64,000 nt of DNA. Source: Aquimarina sp. MAR_2010_214 (GTDB lineage Bacteria > Bacteroidota > Bacteroidia > Flavobacteriales > Flavobacteriaceae). The translations under genes and the position numbers were made by a program. The stretch is from the NCBI RefSeq assembly GCF_002846555.1, contig NZ_PJMS01000001.1, positions 1,612,001 to 1,676,000 on the forward strand, read 5' to 3'. Every line of letters starts with the position of its first letter. Within the stretch, counting starts at the first letter, position 1. Below the pieces are notes generated by a model. That model was not told the origin of the DNA and did no database searches. It saw only the letters and a program-made list of their open reading frames with translations. This document shows, piece after piece, positions 1 to 9,738 of this stretch.

Positions 1-199
1 TTCTGCCGGACGCTGCTATTTTTTTTAAAGCCTCACCAGCTTCATCAATTTTTGCAGCAGTTTTATATAAGTTAATGATGTGGATACCATTACGCTCCAT
101 ATAAATATATGGTGCCATATTTGGATCCCATCTTCTTGTAAGGTGACCAAAGTGTACACCTGCATCAAGTAATTCTTTTACTTCGATATTGTTTGCCAT
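1..199 (-). CDS. rpsB: 30S ribosomal protein S2, N-terminal part (runs off window)
   Basis: The reverse strand from the ATG at 197-199 reads MANNIEVKELLDAGVHFGHL, followed by TRRWDPNMAPYIYMERNGI, the conserved start of bacterial S2 (the GVHFGH and W-P-M-PYI motifs). Only about 66 residues lie inside the window; the rest continues beyond base 1. S2 is a small-subunit protein of the ribosome. It follows rplM and rpsI on the same strand, the usual Bacteroidota order rplM-rpsI-rpsB. The 128-base gap after rpsI holds a small hairpin (arms 287-292 and 298-303) and no gene. The family assignment is firm. Confidence 0.97.
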   Translation of the reverse strand, partial: MANNIEVKELLDAGVHFGHLTRRWDPNMAPYIYMERNGIHIINLYKTAAKIDEAGEALKKIAASGR

Positions 200-327
200 T
201 TTTGTAATAGTTTACGTTCTGTTGAATTAGCAATGCTCAAGTGGCTACTTTTTGTAAGGCCTTGTGCATTTAGATGCTAAACTAACACCTCATGAATTGA
301 GGTAACAACAAATACTGTTTTAATAAA

Positions 328-750
328 TTAACGTTTAGAGAACTGGAATTTCTTACGAGCTTTCTTCTGACCGAATTTCTTACGCTCCACCATTCTTGGA
401 TCTCTGGTCAATAAACCTTCTGGCTTAAGAATACCTCTGTTTCCTGTTGCTCTTCCGTCTTCTGTTTCTTCAACGTCATCTGTGTCAAAAGTACACATTG
501 CTCTTGATATTGCTAAACGTATTGCTTCAGCTTGTCCTGTGACACCACCGCCGTAAACATTTACCAAGATGTCAAATTTTCCATCATTTCCTGTTAAAAC
601 CAATGGTTGGTTTACTTTGTACTGCAATGTAGCAGTAGGGAAATAATCATTTAAATCTTTTTTGTTTACCACGATCTTTCCAGAACCTTCTTTAAGATAA
701 ATTCTAGCTACAGCCGTTTTTCTACGACCAATTTTGTGAATAACTTCCAT
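328..750 (-). CDS. rpsI: 30S ribosomal protein S9, with acidic insertion
   Basis: The 140-residue protein begins [19 protein letters not shown] and ends [12 protein letters not shown], both diagnostic of S9, including the basic C-terminal tail that reaches the P-site tRNA. The ATG at 748-750 overlaps the rplM stop by one base (TAATG), so the two are translationally coupled. S9 in this phylum is usually about 128 residues. Here roughly a dozen extra residues, rich in Asp, Glu and Thr (around residues 87-104, containing [14 protein letters not shown]), interrupt the region just before the conserved [13 protein letters not shown] segment. The insertion is in frame and the flanks are intact, so the gene should be functional. 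Confidence 0.97.
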   Translation of the reverse strand: MEVIHKIGRRKTAVARIYLKEGSGKIVVNKKDLNDYFPTATLQYKVNQPLVLTGNDGKFDILVNVYGGGVTGQAEAIRLAISRAMCTFDTDDVEETEDGRATGNRGILKPEGLLTRDPRMVERKKFGQKKARKKFQFSKR

Positions 751-1205
751 TACTTAAATTCGTTTAAGTTAACAGTTTTAGGTTGCTGAGCTTCCTGACT
801 GTGATCTGCTCCTGCATAAACCTTTAAATTACGGAATAAAGCAGCACCTAATTTGTTCTTAGGTAACATTCCTTTTACCGATTTTTCGATTAAACGCTCT
901 GGATTTTTGTCATACAATTCCTGAGCAGTAAGACTTCTTTGCCCTCCAGGGTATCCAGTGTGACGGATATACGATTTATCTGTCCACTTTTTTCCTGTTA
1001 AGTTGATTTTTTCGGCATTGGTAATGATAACATTATCACCGCAATCAACGTGTGGGGTAAAGTTAGGCTTGTGTTTTCCTCTTAGTAGTAATGCAACTAC
1101 AGAAGAAAGACGCCCTAAAGTCTGTCCTTCAGCATCTACATGCAACCATTCTTTTGTAACGGTAGCTTTGTTGGCAGATACTGTTTTGTAACTTAATGTG
1201 TCCAC
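750..1205 (-). CDS. rplM: 50S ribosomal protein L13
   Basis: A 151-residue L13 with the expected motifs: [16 protein letters not shown] near the N-terminus, the [14 protein letters not shown] segment, HTGYPGG in the middle and the [10 protein letters not shown] block. L13 binds 23S rRNA early in large-subunit assembly. It is the first gene of the rplM-rpsI-rpsB operon: a strong promoter lies 54 bases upstream on the same strand and no other gene precedes it. Its TAA shares a base with the ATG of rpsI. Length and ends fit the family. Confidence 0.98.
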   Translation of the reverse strand: MDTLSYKTVSANKATVTKEWLHVDAEGQTLGRLSSVVALLLRGKHKPNFTPHVDCGDNVIITNAEKINLTGKKWTDKSYIRHTGYPGGQRSLTAQELYDKNPERLIEKSVKGMLPKNKLGAALFRNLKVYAGADHSQEAQQPKTVNLNEFK

Positions 1206-1258
1206 ACTAATTATTTTTACTTAATTAAACATTCCTTTTCCTATATAAAATAGGGGTG

Positions 1259-1288
1259 CAAATGTACAATTATATATTTAGATAGCAA
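1259..1288 (-). promoter_or_regulatory. Promoter of the rplM-rpsI-rpsB operon
   Basis: On the minus strand a TTG (1286-1288) is followed after 19 bases by TACATTTG (1259-1266). This is an exact match to the Bacteroidota/Flavobacterium consensus (TTG at -33, TAnnTTTG at -7). It faces rplM. Confidence 0.85.
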
Positions 1289-1486
1289 ACAGGTAATAGA
1301 TATTATTTTTAAAGTATGACTCATTGGTTTTCAGCTATATTGATATAATAATGAGTTGTCCTGTTTGTTTTATGCTCTATAATCAGCTTCTCTTGTTAAT
1401 TTTTTACTAAAAAACAGTATGAAGTGTGACAAACTTAAATAATTTCTGTCATCTTAGTTATATCAATCATCAAACTTCTACTAATC

Positions 1487-4180
1487 ATGAAATGTTATAC
1501 CTGTCTTTTGGTACTCTTTTTGTTTCCAATTATCTCCTTCGCACAAGATTCTACCAGTACGGTTAAAAAAAGAATTTATACTACAAAACCTTTAAAGGGA
1601 ATTGAGGCTCCAACAATAAATGGTTTAATTGATGAACCAGGTTGGGATGTGGTAGAATGGACTAGTGATTTTATTGAAAATCAGCCTGATGAAAACACAC
1701 CGCCAGGTCAAAAGACTAAATTTAAAATTGTTTATGATCAAAACTATCTATATGTAGCGTATCGGTGTTATGATACCGAACCAGATAAAATAGAAAAACG
1801 ATTATCAAGAAGAGATGGTTTTGCAGGAGATTGGGTAGAGATTAATTTGGATACATACCATGATAAAAGAACTGGTTTTTCGTTTAGCATTACAGCTGCA
1901 GGGGTAAAGGGTGATGAATTTATTTCACGAAATGGAAACAATTGGGATAGTAGCTGGAATCCTGTATGGTATGCTGCAAGTAATATAGATGATGAAGGAT
2001 GGACTGCCGAAGTTAAAATTCCACTTAGTCAATTAAAATTTGGTAAAAATAAAGAGCAGATATGGGGGCTGCAAGTAACCCGTAGGTTGTTTAGAAAAGA
2101 TGAAAAATCGGTATGGCAACGTATACCACAGGATGCTCCAGGATGGGTGAGTGAGTTCGGAGAATTGCATGGCCTTATTGATATTGAACCACAAAAGCAA
2201 TTAGAAATCCAGCCATTTGCAGTAACACAATTTGATACTTATCCAGAAGAAAAAGGAAATCCATTTAGAGATGGAAAAGATTTTAAATTGAATGGAGGGT
2301 TGGACGCTAAAATTGGAATTACCAATGATCTTACTCTGGATTTAACTGTGAATCCTGATTTTGGACAGGTTGAAGCTGATCCTGCAGCTATTGCATTAGA
2401 TGGGTTTCAGATTTTCTTCAGAGAACAACGACCCTTTTTTGTAGAAAATAAAAATATATTCGATTATCGCTTTGCCAATAATCAGGATAATGTGTTTTAC
2501 TCTCGTAGGATCGGTAGGAGCCCTCAGGGATCAATTTCTGAAATTGACAATGAGTTTGTGGATAAGCCAACAAATACAACAATTCTTGGAGCAGCAAAGT
2601 TTAGTGGAAAAACCAAGGACGGCTGGTCTATTGGTGTTTTAGAGAGTGTAACCTCAAGAGAGATTGCAAAAATTGAGGATGAAAATGGAAATAGGAGAGA
2701 AGCTATTGTAGAACCTTTAACTAATTATATGGTTGGGAGGGTGCAAAAAGATTTTAATAAACGTAATTCATTTATTGGAGGAATCATTACTGCTACTAAT
2801 CGAGATCTTGGGGATGTGTTTACTATTGATGAAGATGATCCTAATACAGACGAAACATCAGAAGTAGCAGGGACCAGAGAGAATAATCTTAATCTTCTTA
2901 GGAAATCTGCATATACAGGAGGATTAGATTTTAGACATAATTGGAAAGATAGAAAGTATTTTTTAGAAGGTAATATTGTCGCCAGTCATATAGAAGGTTC
3001 TAAAGAAGCTATAGAGGAAACTCAGAATGAATTAACTCATCTTTTTCAACGGGTTGATGCAGGGCATGTAGAAGTAGATCCCAATAGGACTTCATTAACC
3101 GGAACTGGAGGTAAATTAACTGGGGGTAAATCTGGTGGAGGAAATTGGAGATATAGTGCGGGAATATTTTGGCGTTCTCCAGAACTTGAATTAAATGATA
3201 TTGGATTTTTACGTCAAGCAGACGAAATCAGGCAATTTTCCAGAGTAAGCTATCGCTTCTTAAAACCAACAAAGTTATATAGAAGAGCAAATATCAATTT
3301 CAATCAGTTTACTACATTTGATTTTGATGGAAATTATAATCGTATTCAGTATCGATTAGAGGGCTTTATTAATTATAAGAATAACTGGTGGACTGAATTA
3401 GGTTTTGGGCATAAACCACGTGTTTTTACCAATACATTTTTACGAGGAGGACCTCGCTGGCGTTTCTCTGATGAGAATTTCGCTTATTTGTTTTTTGGAT
3501 CAGACCGAAGAAAGAAATTTAACTTTACCATTGGGTATGATGGTTCCAGGGCACAGCAAAAAAATTTTTCGTTTAATAGGTATGTGATTCGATTAAGGTA
3601 TCAGCCTTTTAATTCTTTTAGTATGTCTCTTAATCCACAGTTTCGACAAAACCCTAATAAAACTCAATATGTAACAGAAGCAGATTTTAACGGAACGACT
3701 CGTTATATTACTGCAGATATAGATCAGCAAACACTGAGTGCAAGTATTCGGTTGAACTATAATATCAATCCAAATTTGACAATACAGTATTATGGAGAAC
3801 CTTTTATATCGAGAGGAAGATATAAAGATTTTAATTATGTGAATAATGCGATTGCCAAAAATCTAAGTGAACGAGTAACATTATACGATCAGAACCAGAT
3901 TTCGTTGGTAGATGATGACTATGAGATAGACGAAAATCGAGATGGAACAGTTGATTATACAATTAGTAATCCTGATTTTGCCTTTGTGCAATTTCGTTCT
4001 AATTTGGTTTTACGTTGGGAATATATTCCGGGCTCCGAAATATTTTTGGTTTGGTCCCAAGGAGTTACCGGAGATGGAATCCCTTCTGATGACCTATTTA
4101 AAAGTTTAGATAATCAAATTCTGAATCAACAACCGGAGAACACATTTTTAATCAAAGCAACATATCGTTTTGTGTTGTAA
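1487..4180 (+). CDS. DUF5916 / carbohydrate-binding family 9-like outer-membrane protein
   Basis: 897 residues. The start has a clear signal peptide (MKCYTCLLVLFLFPIISFAQ, cleavage after SFA). Residues about 35-230 resemble the CBM9-like domain found at the N-terminus of DUF5916 proteins (motifs APTINGLIDEPGW and LYVAYRCYDTEP). The rest matches the DUF5916 region, which includes FFVENKNIFDYRF and many alternating aromatic/polar strands, and ends in YRFVL with a terminal hydrophobic residue, as in outer-membrane beta-barrels. Such proteins are common in Bacteroidota. Their substrate is unknown; sugar or peptide binding at the surface is an inference from the domain name. It stands alone between the divergent rplM operon and a lipoprotein gene on the same strand. 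Confidence 0.85.
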   Translation: MKCYTCLLVLFLFPIISFAQDSTSTVKKRIYTTKPLKGIEAPTINGLIDEPGWDVVEWTSDFIENQPDENTPPGQKTKFKIVYDQNYLYVAYRCYDTEPDKIEKRLSRRDGFAGDWVEINLDTYHDKRTGFSFSITAAGVKGDEFISRNGNNWDSSWNPVWYAASNIDDEGWTAEVKIPLSQLKFGKNKEQIWGLQVTRRLFRKDEKSVWQRIPQDAPGWVSEFGELHGLIDIEPQKQLEIQPFAVTQFDTYPEEKGNPFRDGKDFKLNGGLDAKIGITNDLTLDLTVNPDFGQVEADPAAIALDGFQIFFREQRPFFVENKNIFDYRFANNQDNVFYSRRIGRSPQGSISEIDNEFVDKPTNTTILGAAKFSGKTKDGWSIGVLESVTSREIAKIEDENGNRREAIVEPLTNYMVGRVQKDFNKRNSFIGGIITATNRDLGDVFTIDEDDPNTDETSEVAGTRENNLNLLRKSAYTGGLDFRHNWKDRKYFLEGNIVASHIEGSKEAIEETQNELTHLFQRVDAGHVEVDPNRTSLTGTGGKLTGGKSGGGNWRYSAGIFWRSPELELNDIGFLRQADEIRQFSRVSYRFLKPTKLYRRANINFNQFTTFDFDGNYNRIQYRLEGFINYKNNWWTELGFGHKPRVFTNTFLRGGPRWRFSDENFAYLFFGSDRRKKFNFTIGYDGSRAQQKNFSFNRYVIRLRYQPFNSFSMSLNPQFRQNPNKTQYVTEADFNGTTRYITADIDQQTLSASIRLNYNINPNLTIQYYGEPFISRGRYKDFNYVNNAIAKNLSERVTLYDQNQISLVDDDYEIDENRDGTVDYTISNPDFAFVQFRSNLVLRWEYIPGSEIFLVWSQGVTGDGIPSDDLFKSLDNQILNQQPENTFLIKATYRFVL

Positions 4181-4250
4181 ATTTTCTGAAAAAGTTTTTA
4201 TACAATAAATAATATTAAACGTATTTTGCGACACTATAGAATGTTGTAAT

Positions 4251-5441
4251 ATGAAGTATTTTTATGTTGTATTAACTTTAATCTTTTTAGTGGCTTGTAC
4301 CACGTCAAAGCCTAAAGAAAGAGTTGTTGTAATTGATAAGAAACCAGAAGAATCAAAAAAAGATTCTATATCTTTCTTTCTAGAGCATTACGAGAAATTT
4401 TTTGCTACTAATTTTAATGTTTCAGAATGCCCTGGAGCTGCTGTCGTCGTTGTTAAAGGTGGTACAGTGATCTATAGAAAAGGTTTTGGAGTAAAAGAAA
4501 TTCAGACACAAGATTCTGTAGATGTAAATACCGTTTTTAGAATCGCAAGCTTATCAAAAGGAGTGACTGCCGTTTTAGCAGGAAATTTGGTTGATCATAA
4601 TGAATTACAGTGGGATCAGAAAGTTAGAGAATCAGTAAAAACATTTAGTTTAAGAAATAGTGAACAGGCAGATCGACTTAAGGTAAATCATTTATTATCG
4701 CATACAACAGGGCTTTATCCTTATACATATACTAAGCTCATACAAAAAGGATGGTCTTTAGAGCAAATTATTAAAAATTTTAAAAGAAAAGGAGTTGTAT
4801 CTAAAGAAGGAATAGATTACGAATATCAAAATGCAATATTTTCGATTGTTGAAAAAATAATGGAAAACCAAACAGAAAAATCTTTTGAAAGCCTTCTTAA
4901 AGAAAGAGTATTTAATCCGGCAGGAATGCATACAGCATCAAGTACATATGCAGCAATAAAAAAGAACGATAATGTAGCTTTACCACATAAATATAATCAT
5001 TATTCTAATAAATATAGAGTTACAGGGATTCATAAAAATTATTACAATGTAGCTGCTGCAGGAGGAATTAATGCATCAATCTCTGATATGGGAGAGTATT
5101 TAAAGGTGTTGTTAGGATATAGGCCGGATGTTATATCAAAAGAAAGTCTCGGAGATATTTTTAATCCTATTATTTGTACCAGTGATAAAGATACCTATGT
5201 TAATTTGTGGGATGGAGTAACAGACTCGTATTATGCAATGGGTTGGCGAGTTTTGGATTACAGAGGTAGAAGAATAATGTATCACGGAGGTAATGTAAAT
5301 CAATATAAAACACAATTATTAGTTGATCCCGATAATGATATTGGTGTTTGTGTATTATTTAACGGTCCCAATCCATTTAATGGTCCGGTGATACCTACTT
5401 TTTTAAATTATTACGATTTTTACCTTGATATGAAGAAATAA
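4251..5441 (+). CDS. Serine hydrolase (class C beta-lactamase-like) lipoprotein
   Basis: 396 residues. The N-terminus is a lipoprotein signal (IFLVAC, lipid-carrying Cys16). The catalytic signatures of the penicillin-binding-protein/class C beta-lactamase fold are all present: S100-L-S-K103 (SxxK), Y192-Q-N194 (YxN) and H345-G-G347 in place of KTG. PGAAVVVVKGG and LLSHTTGLYPY are typical of the PF00144 family. Such proteins are usually esterases, D-aminopeptidases or penicillin-recognising enzymes; few are true beta-lactamases and the substrate cannot be read from sequence. It would sit in the periplasm or at the cell surface, anchored by lipid. It lies 70 bases after the DUF5916 gene and may be read with it. 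Confidence 0.88.
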   Translation: MKYFYVVLTLIFLVACTTSKPKERVVVIDKKPEESKKDSISFFLEHYEKFFATNFNVSECPGAAVVVVKGGTVIYRKGFGVKEIQTQDSVDVNTVFRIASLSKGVTAVLAGNLVDHNELQWDQKVRESVKTFSLRNSEQADRLKVNHLLSHTTGLYPYTYTKLIQKGWSLEQIIKNFKRKGVVSKEGIDYEYQNAIFSIVEKIMENQTEKSFESLLKERVFNPAGMHTASSTYAAIKKNDNVALPHKYNHYSNKYRVTGIHKNYYNVAAAGGINASISDMGEYLKVLLGYRPDVISKESLGDIFNPIICTSDKDTYVNLWDGVTDSYYAMGWRVLDYRGRRIMYHGGNVNQYKTQLLVDPDNDIGVCVLFNGPNPFNGPVIPTFLNYYDFYLDMKK

Positions 5442-5473
5442 AAAACTGGTATTGACTTTTTTAAATTAAAACA

Positions 5474-5502
5474 AACCTGTTTGATATAACATCGAACAGG
5501 TT
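5474..5502. terminator. Bidirectional terminator between convergent genes
   Basis: A 12-base arm (AACCTGTTTGAT, 5474-5485) pairs with 5491-5502 (one G-U pair) around a 5-base loop. Read on the minus strand it is followed by a T-rich stretch. It sits between the convergent serine hydrolase and fibronectin-like genes. Confidence 0.7.
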
Positions 5503-5522
5503 GTTTACTTCATGATTTTAAC

Positions 5523-6197
5523 CTAATTGTTGGTAAATTTAAATTCTTTCTTGGATATAGAACTGTTTCCTTTTTTATCTAAAGTTATAATTTGAATATA
5601 ATAGATAGTGTCATAATCAATGGGGTACTTAAGGGTAGTATTCTCTGTTGTTTTGATTAGAGTTGATGTGCTTTTAGAGGTGTCTATATATACTTCATAT
5701 TTGTCGATATCATTATCTATATCCGATGCCTCCCAAAGGATAGTTATGGTACTGTCCTTATTGTCTGTCAAAGTAATTGTAGCGGGAAATGGAATGTGAT
5801 CTGAAGTCGTCATGCCTTCTGAATAAAAACTCCAAGTTTCATTACTTTGTTTTGAACTAGATTCTTTTACCGCTATTACATTCCAGGTAAATTGATCTCC
5901 TTTTGGGATATCAATTTCAATAGAATTTGTAGTAACAGTAGCTTCAAATTTTTGTTCTTTTTTTTGAGTTATAACTTCTATCTTGTATGATGTTGCATTA
6001 TTAGATGTCGACCATCTAAAAGGGATAGAAACTATGTCATTAGAAACGTTCGTTCCTTCTGTGCATATTTTGCCGTTTTCAGGAAAAACTAAATTGAAAT
6101 CTCCTAATTCTGAACCAAGATTTGCTACATCATCGCTAGTGTTACAAGCCTGAACTACTAGAGTTATTAGAATAAGTATATATGTAGTTAATCTCAT
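5523..6197 (-). CDS. Fibronectin type III-like surface lipoprotein
   Basis: 224 residues with a lipoprotein signal ending in VVQAC (Cys18). The remainder is beta-rich and resembles two fibronectin type III-like modules: FRWSTSNNATSYKIEV around residues 56-71, and ILWEASDIDNDIDKYEVYID around residues 153-172. Proteins of this shape usually bind partners or carbohydrates at the outer membrane; no enzyme motif is visible. Its start overlaps the last four bases of the upstream LRR gene, so both are probably made from one message. Partnership with the secreted LRR protein is an inference from this coupling. Confidence 0.75.
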   Translation of the reverse strand: MRLTTYILILITLVVQACNTSDDVANLGSELGDFNLVFPENGKICTEGTNVSNDIVSIPFRWSTSNNATSYKIEVITQKKEQKFEATVTTNSIEIDIPKGDQFTWNVIAVKESSSKQSNETWSFYSEGMTTSDHIPFPATITLTDNKDSTITILWEASDIDNDIDKYEVYIDTSKSTSTLIKTTENTTLKYPIDYDTIYYIQIITLDKKGNSSISKKEFKFTNN

Positions 6198-9100
6198 TGT
6201 TTTAACATTTTTATGTTTGTTCTTTTGTTCTTTGTGGTAATTGTTACTAGATACATTCCTGTAGCTAGATTATCTATGGGTAGGTTATATTTAGAGTCTT
6301 GAGAAGTAATAGTAGAGGATAACACTACGTTTCCGGTAAGATTTCTTATTACTAAGGATGTTTTCGAGTTTGTTAAGCCAGAAATAGTTAAGTAATCCTT
6401 TGCGGGTTGTGGATAAAAAACAACTTGATTGTTGCCAATAACGGTGTTAAATTTTCCTTGGCAAGTTTTATTAGTTTTTATCTCAATCTCATTTAATCCA
6501 TTTTCAAGCTTTATAATCACTTCTTTTTTGTTAGTATCTATGAAGTGATATTCATAACTTTTTGAATTTAGTTCTATTTTGTAATATTTACTTCCAGAAA
6601 CTTCAAAAAAGGCAGTTTTATTTTGATCATCAATTTTGGTATTCAAAATCTTCATGCTCTCTGGCATTTTTACTATTGTGTTATAACATTGAAGATCGTT
6701 ATAATATGGATTATCTAAAACTGCTATGCATAATTGGTATTTCCCTTCAGAGAGATCATCAATTACAAGATCAGTTTTGAAATCAATATTGTCATAGCTT
6801 GAAGTATTGTTATCACTATCATATAGTGTAACCGTATAGGTGTAATCTTTTTTGAATGAAATTTTAATTTTACCATTAGAAACATCAGGGCATGACGTGC
6901 TAGTAACCAGAATTTCTATATCTTCTGGATTAATTGGGTTTAATTGAAATCTAGAACACCCATTAGTGTCCACAACATCGTCTATAAGTGTATCCGGGCA
7001 CAGATCTAAATCATTTGTAACTCCATCTTTGTCATTGTCTAATTGACTTTGTGCACAACCATCACTGTTTACAGCTTCTTTAGGAAAAGTACCTGGACAC
7101 AGATCAATACTATCACTTACTCCATCATTATCTGTATCGGTAAATTGTACATTAAGTGTTACAGGTTCTTTTCTGATTTCTAAATTGGTTACTGTACGAT
7201 TAGTGATTATACAATCATAAACTCCTACATGAGAAGAATTTGTTCTTGGGATATTGTAAAAATCATCATTGGCTCCAGAAATATTCACTCCATTTTTACG
7301 CCATTGATATATGTTATTTGGACTTGTTGTAGCTCGTACCGCGAATATATAAGAAGCTCCTTCTTCGGTAGTAGCAGTTTGTTGAGTGTTAATGTTTGCT
7401 TGCGGAGCATATTGAAACGTTGTCAATCCATTGTAGTGGTTAAAATCATCCTCAAAATCTTCAAAAACGAAGTGGTTTTCAGAAATACCAAAAACAGTCA
7501 ACTTTGTAAGATTTTTAATTTCTGTAGGGATTTTACCTGATAACTTGTTTTTGGATACCTTTAAAAGACGAAGCTCAGTTAGGTTTCCGATTTGAGCTGG
7601 TATTGATCCCTCTAATTGATTTCCATATATAGTAAGATTGTTTAGTTTTGTCAAACTAAATAATTCAATAGGGATTTCTCCAGATAGTAGATTGTCTGAT
7701 AAATTTAAGGTTTTAAGATTTGTAAGGTTACCTATTATTGTAGGTATAGTGGCAGATAATTGATTCTCATTTAATTGTAAAAAATCTAAGAATGTAAGAT
7801 TGCCTATTTCTTCTGGTAGTGTACCTGTTAAATTATTATTTGTCAAACTTATCGCCTGTACATTTTTTGAATCATCAAGAAATACACCATGCCAGGTACT
7901 TACATCGGCTGTCAAATCCCAGGGATTAACCCAATTTGGTCCGTTTGTAGCATTGTATAAAGCAATTAGTGCGTCTTTTTGTATCTGTGGAACATACCGA
8001 ACAATTTGCGTAAAATTCTTTTGCAATGTAAGCCCTGGTACCTTGTCGTTTGTTATAAAACAGGTATAACGACCTAAATCAGCATTTGAGGCATTGGGTA
8101 TAACCAATGTTCGATTTGTTTGGTCAACTAGATCAGAATTATCTCTTCTCCATCTATATTTATTATTTATACTACTTGTAGCTGTTACTGCTAAAGTGAT
8201 TTCATCGCCTGGTATTAATTCAATGGTTTCAGAAGCATCAACACGTGCCTGTGGTGAATAGCTAAAAATATCTAAGGTGTTATAAGTGCTAAATTCATTT
8301 TCAAAATCATCAAAAACAAATTTGTTGTTACTGATGTTAAAAAGAGATAAAGAGGAAAAGTCTTTAATTTTGACCGGTATTGTACCCGATAGTTTATTTC
8401 CAGATAAGTTAATAGATTCAAGATTGGATAGGTTGCCAATTCCCACTGGTATATTTCCTTCTAATTCATTAAAATAAAGTGATATGATTTTTAGCTTAGT
8501 TAGATTACCAATTTCATTTGGGATACTTGTAAATAAGTTTCGCTCTAAATATAAATACTCCAAATTGACTAAATTTCCAATTTCCGGGGGAATTGGTCCC
8601 GAAAGTTCATTGGTCATCAGCCTTATTGTTTTTAAATGGATTAGGTTTCCTATTTCAGCAGGAATATTTCCTTTGAGTCGTTTAGCAAATAAATTTAGTT
8701 GGACAACATGATTGTTCTCATCAAAAACCAAACCACTCCACCTATCCATGCGGGTATTAAGATTCCAAGAGTTTTGCCAATTTGGGCCGTCGGTGGCATT
8801 ATATAATGCAATTAATGCATCCCTCTCTCGTGTTGATTCGTCAACATCGAATAATCTAATGTTGTCTATATATACTTCAAAAGGTTCGTTGCCGAAATAA
8901 TCAAGGAATATTTCTATATCATATCCTTCGGTAGTAAAAGGAGTGATTGTTTGAGTAAATGAATTCCATTCAAAGTTTTGAGCAGGTGTACCCCCGCCAG
9001 AACTACTCCCACCGAAAACACTTGGACTATATTGATAACTAACTAATTGTTGATCATTAAAAGGCGTAGAGGCAGTTTTAATTTTATAATCGAAACTAAT

Positions 9101-9355
9101 TCGATATGTTTTTGAGGCATCTAACTGTAAGTTTTTTACAATTAGTTTAGGAGTAGTGGTTCCGTGAACAAATAACGCACTTGTTCCCCCAATTGTAGAT
9201 TCATCAAAACTTTGAGTAACATTACCTTCTATTGTCCAGTTTAAAGGTGTTCCCTCAAAATCCCAATCAAATAATTCTCCGTTTTGAATTAAATTAGTTT
9301 GAGAATAGAAAAGAGAAGTATATGCCAAGGTGATTACAAATAGTATTTTTCTCAT
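6194..9355 (-). CDS. Leucine-rich-repeat/Ig-like surface protein with type IX secretion signal
   Basis: About 1053 residues. I choose the ATG at 9353-9355 (MRKILFVITLAYTSLFYSQ, a good signal peptide); the reading frame extends 7 codons further only by a TTG. Domains in order: a carbohydrate-binding-like module (about 20-170); LRR block 1 opened by ERDALIALYNATDGPNW (about 177-345); an Ig-like domain (about 370-450); LRR block 2 opened by QKDALIALYNATNGPNW (about 459-630); a second Ig-like domain (about 650-738); thrombospondin type 3-like Asp-rich calcium repeats (DTDNDGVSD, DNDKDGVTN, about 740-800); a beta domain; and a C-terminal sorting domain (YPQPAKDYLTI to KMLKQ, last 75 residues). The last marks it as cargo of the type IX secretion system, whose channel gene sprA lies at the far end of this window. 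The LRRs are of the plant-like IPxEIGNL type. It is probably an adhesin. Confidence 0.88.
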   Translation of the reverse strand: MRKILFVITLAYTSLFYSQTNLIQNGELFDWDFEGTPLNWTIEGNVTQSFDESTIGGTSALFVHGTTTPKLIVKNLQLDASKTYRISFDYKIKTASTPFNDQQLVSYQYSPSVFGGSSSGGGTPAQNFEWNSFTQTITPFTTEGYDIEIFLDYFGNEPFEVYIDNIRLFDVDESTRERDALIALYNATDGPNWQNSWNLNTRMDRWSGLVFDENNHVVQLNLFAKRLKGNIPAEIGNLIHLKTIRLMTNELSGPIPPEIGNLVNLEYLYLERNLFTSIPNEIGNLTKLKIISLYFNELEGNIPVGIGNLSNLESINLSGNKLSGTIPVKIKDFSSLSLFNISNNKFVFDDFENEFSTYNTLDIFSYSPQARVDASETIELIPGDEITLAVTATSSINNKYRWRRDNSDLVDQTNRTLVIPNASNADLGRYTCFITNDKVPGLTLQKNFTQIVRYVPQIQKDALIALYNATNGPNWVNPWDLTADVSTWHGVFLDDSKNVQAISLTNNNLTGTLPEEIGNLTFLDFLQLNENQLSATIPTIIGNLTNLKTLNLSDNLLSGEIPIELFSLTKLNNLTIYGNQLEGSIPAQIGNLTELRLLKVSKNKLSGKIPTEIKNLTKLTVFGISENHFVFEDFEDDFNHYNGLTTFQYAPQANINTQQTATTEEGASYIFAVRATTSPNNIYQWRKNGVNISGANDDFYNIPRTNSSHVGVYDCIITNRTVTNLEIRKEPVTLNVQFTDTDNDGVSDSIDLCPGTFPKEAVNSDGCAQSQLDNDKDGVTNDLDLCPDTLIDDVVDTNGCSRFQLNPINPEDIEILVTSTSCPDVSNGKIKISFKKDYTYTVTLYDSDNNTSSYDNIDFKTDLVIDDLSEGKYQLCIAVLDNPYYNDLQCYNTIVKMPESMKILNTKIDDQNKTAFFEVSGSKYYKIELNSKSYEYHFIDTNKKEVIIKLENGLNEIEIKTNKTCQGKFNTVIGNNQVVFYPQPAKDYLTISGLTNSKTSLVIRNLTGNVVLSSTITSQDSKYNLPIDNLATGMYLVTITTKNKRTNIKMLKQ

Positions 9356-9432
9356 TTTGGTTTTTGTGAATAGCAAACGAAAATTAGTGATTAACCAGTT
9401 AAGCGTTCTATGTTATTTTTTTAAAATATTTG

Positions 9433-9440
9433 CAAATATA
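9433..9440 (-). promoter_or_regulatory. Probable -7 element for the LRR/FN3 gene pair
   Basis: TATATTTG on the minus strand matches TAnnTTTG and lies 77 bases before the chosen start codon. The expected -33 position holds TTC rather than TTG, with 17-base spacing, so the match is partial. Confidence 0.5.
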
Positions 9441-9507
9441 ACATATAATAAGGTCCCGAATCTGTAAAAAGCTAAAGGATCAGAACTTATTTGTTGAGCT
9501 TTAAGAT

Positions 9508-9612
9508 TTAATGGGTTTCCAACCAATTGCTCTCTAACTCTAAACCCACATCCAAAGGAACTTCTAAGATATAAGCATTTTCTATTTCGGTTTTGATTAA
9601 AGATTTAATAGA
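9508..9612 (-). pseudogene. Degenerate duplicate of the polA 3' end
   Basis: Read on the minus strand this gives SIKSLIKTEIENAYILEVPL, then DVGLELESNWLETH and a stop. It aligns without gaps to the last residues of DNA polymerase I encoded at 23168-25996 (IKTEMENAYTLEVPLDV, then DLGLGNNWLEAH). A 19-base stretch is identical (9584-9602 against 23244-23262). A stop codon (9613-9615) lies in frame immediately before it, so no polymerase is made. The fragment lies in the same orientation as polA, with about 13.6 kb of accessory genes between them. This is what an element that inserted at, and replaced, the polA 3' end would leave, although an old duplication or deletion is also possible. The similarity is read directly from the sequence. 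Confidence 0.85.
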
Positions 9613-9738
9613 TTAAATGGAATAAATAGATGATTCATTTATTATTAATGTTATGCTTTTCTAGACCCTAACCAAACACCACAAACCATTGTACTATAAA
9701 TTGATGTATAATATCCATAGACTACATCATCTGAAATT

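Noticed and set aside
4181..4250. Promoter for the serine hydrolase gene
   Set aside because: The best match is TATTTTG, one base short of TAnnTTTG, with no TTG at -33; not strong enough to annotate.
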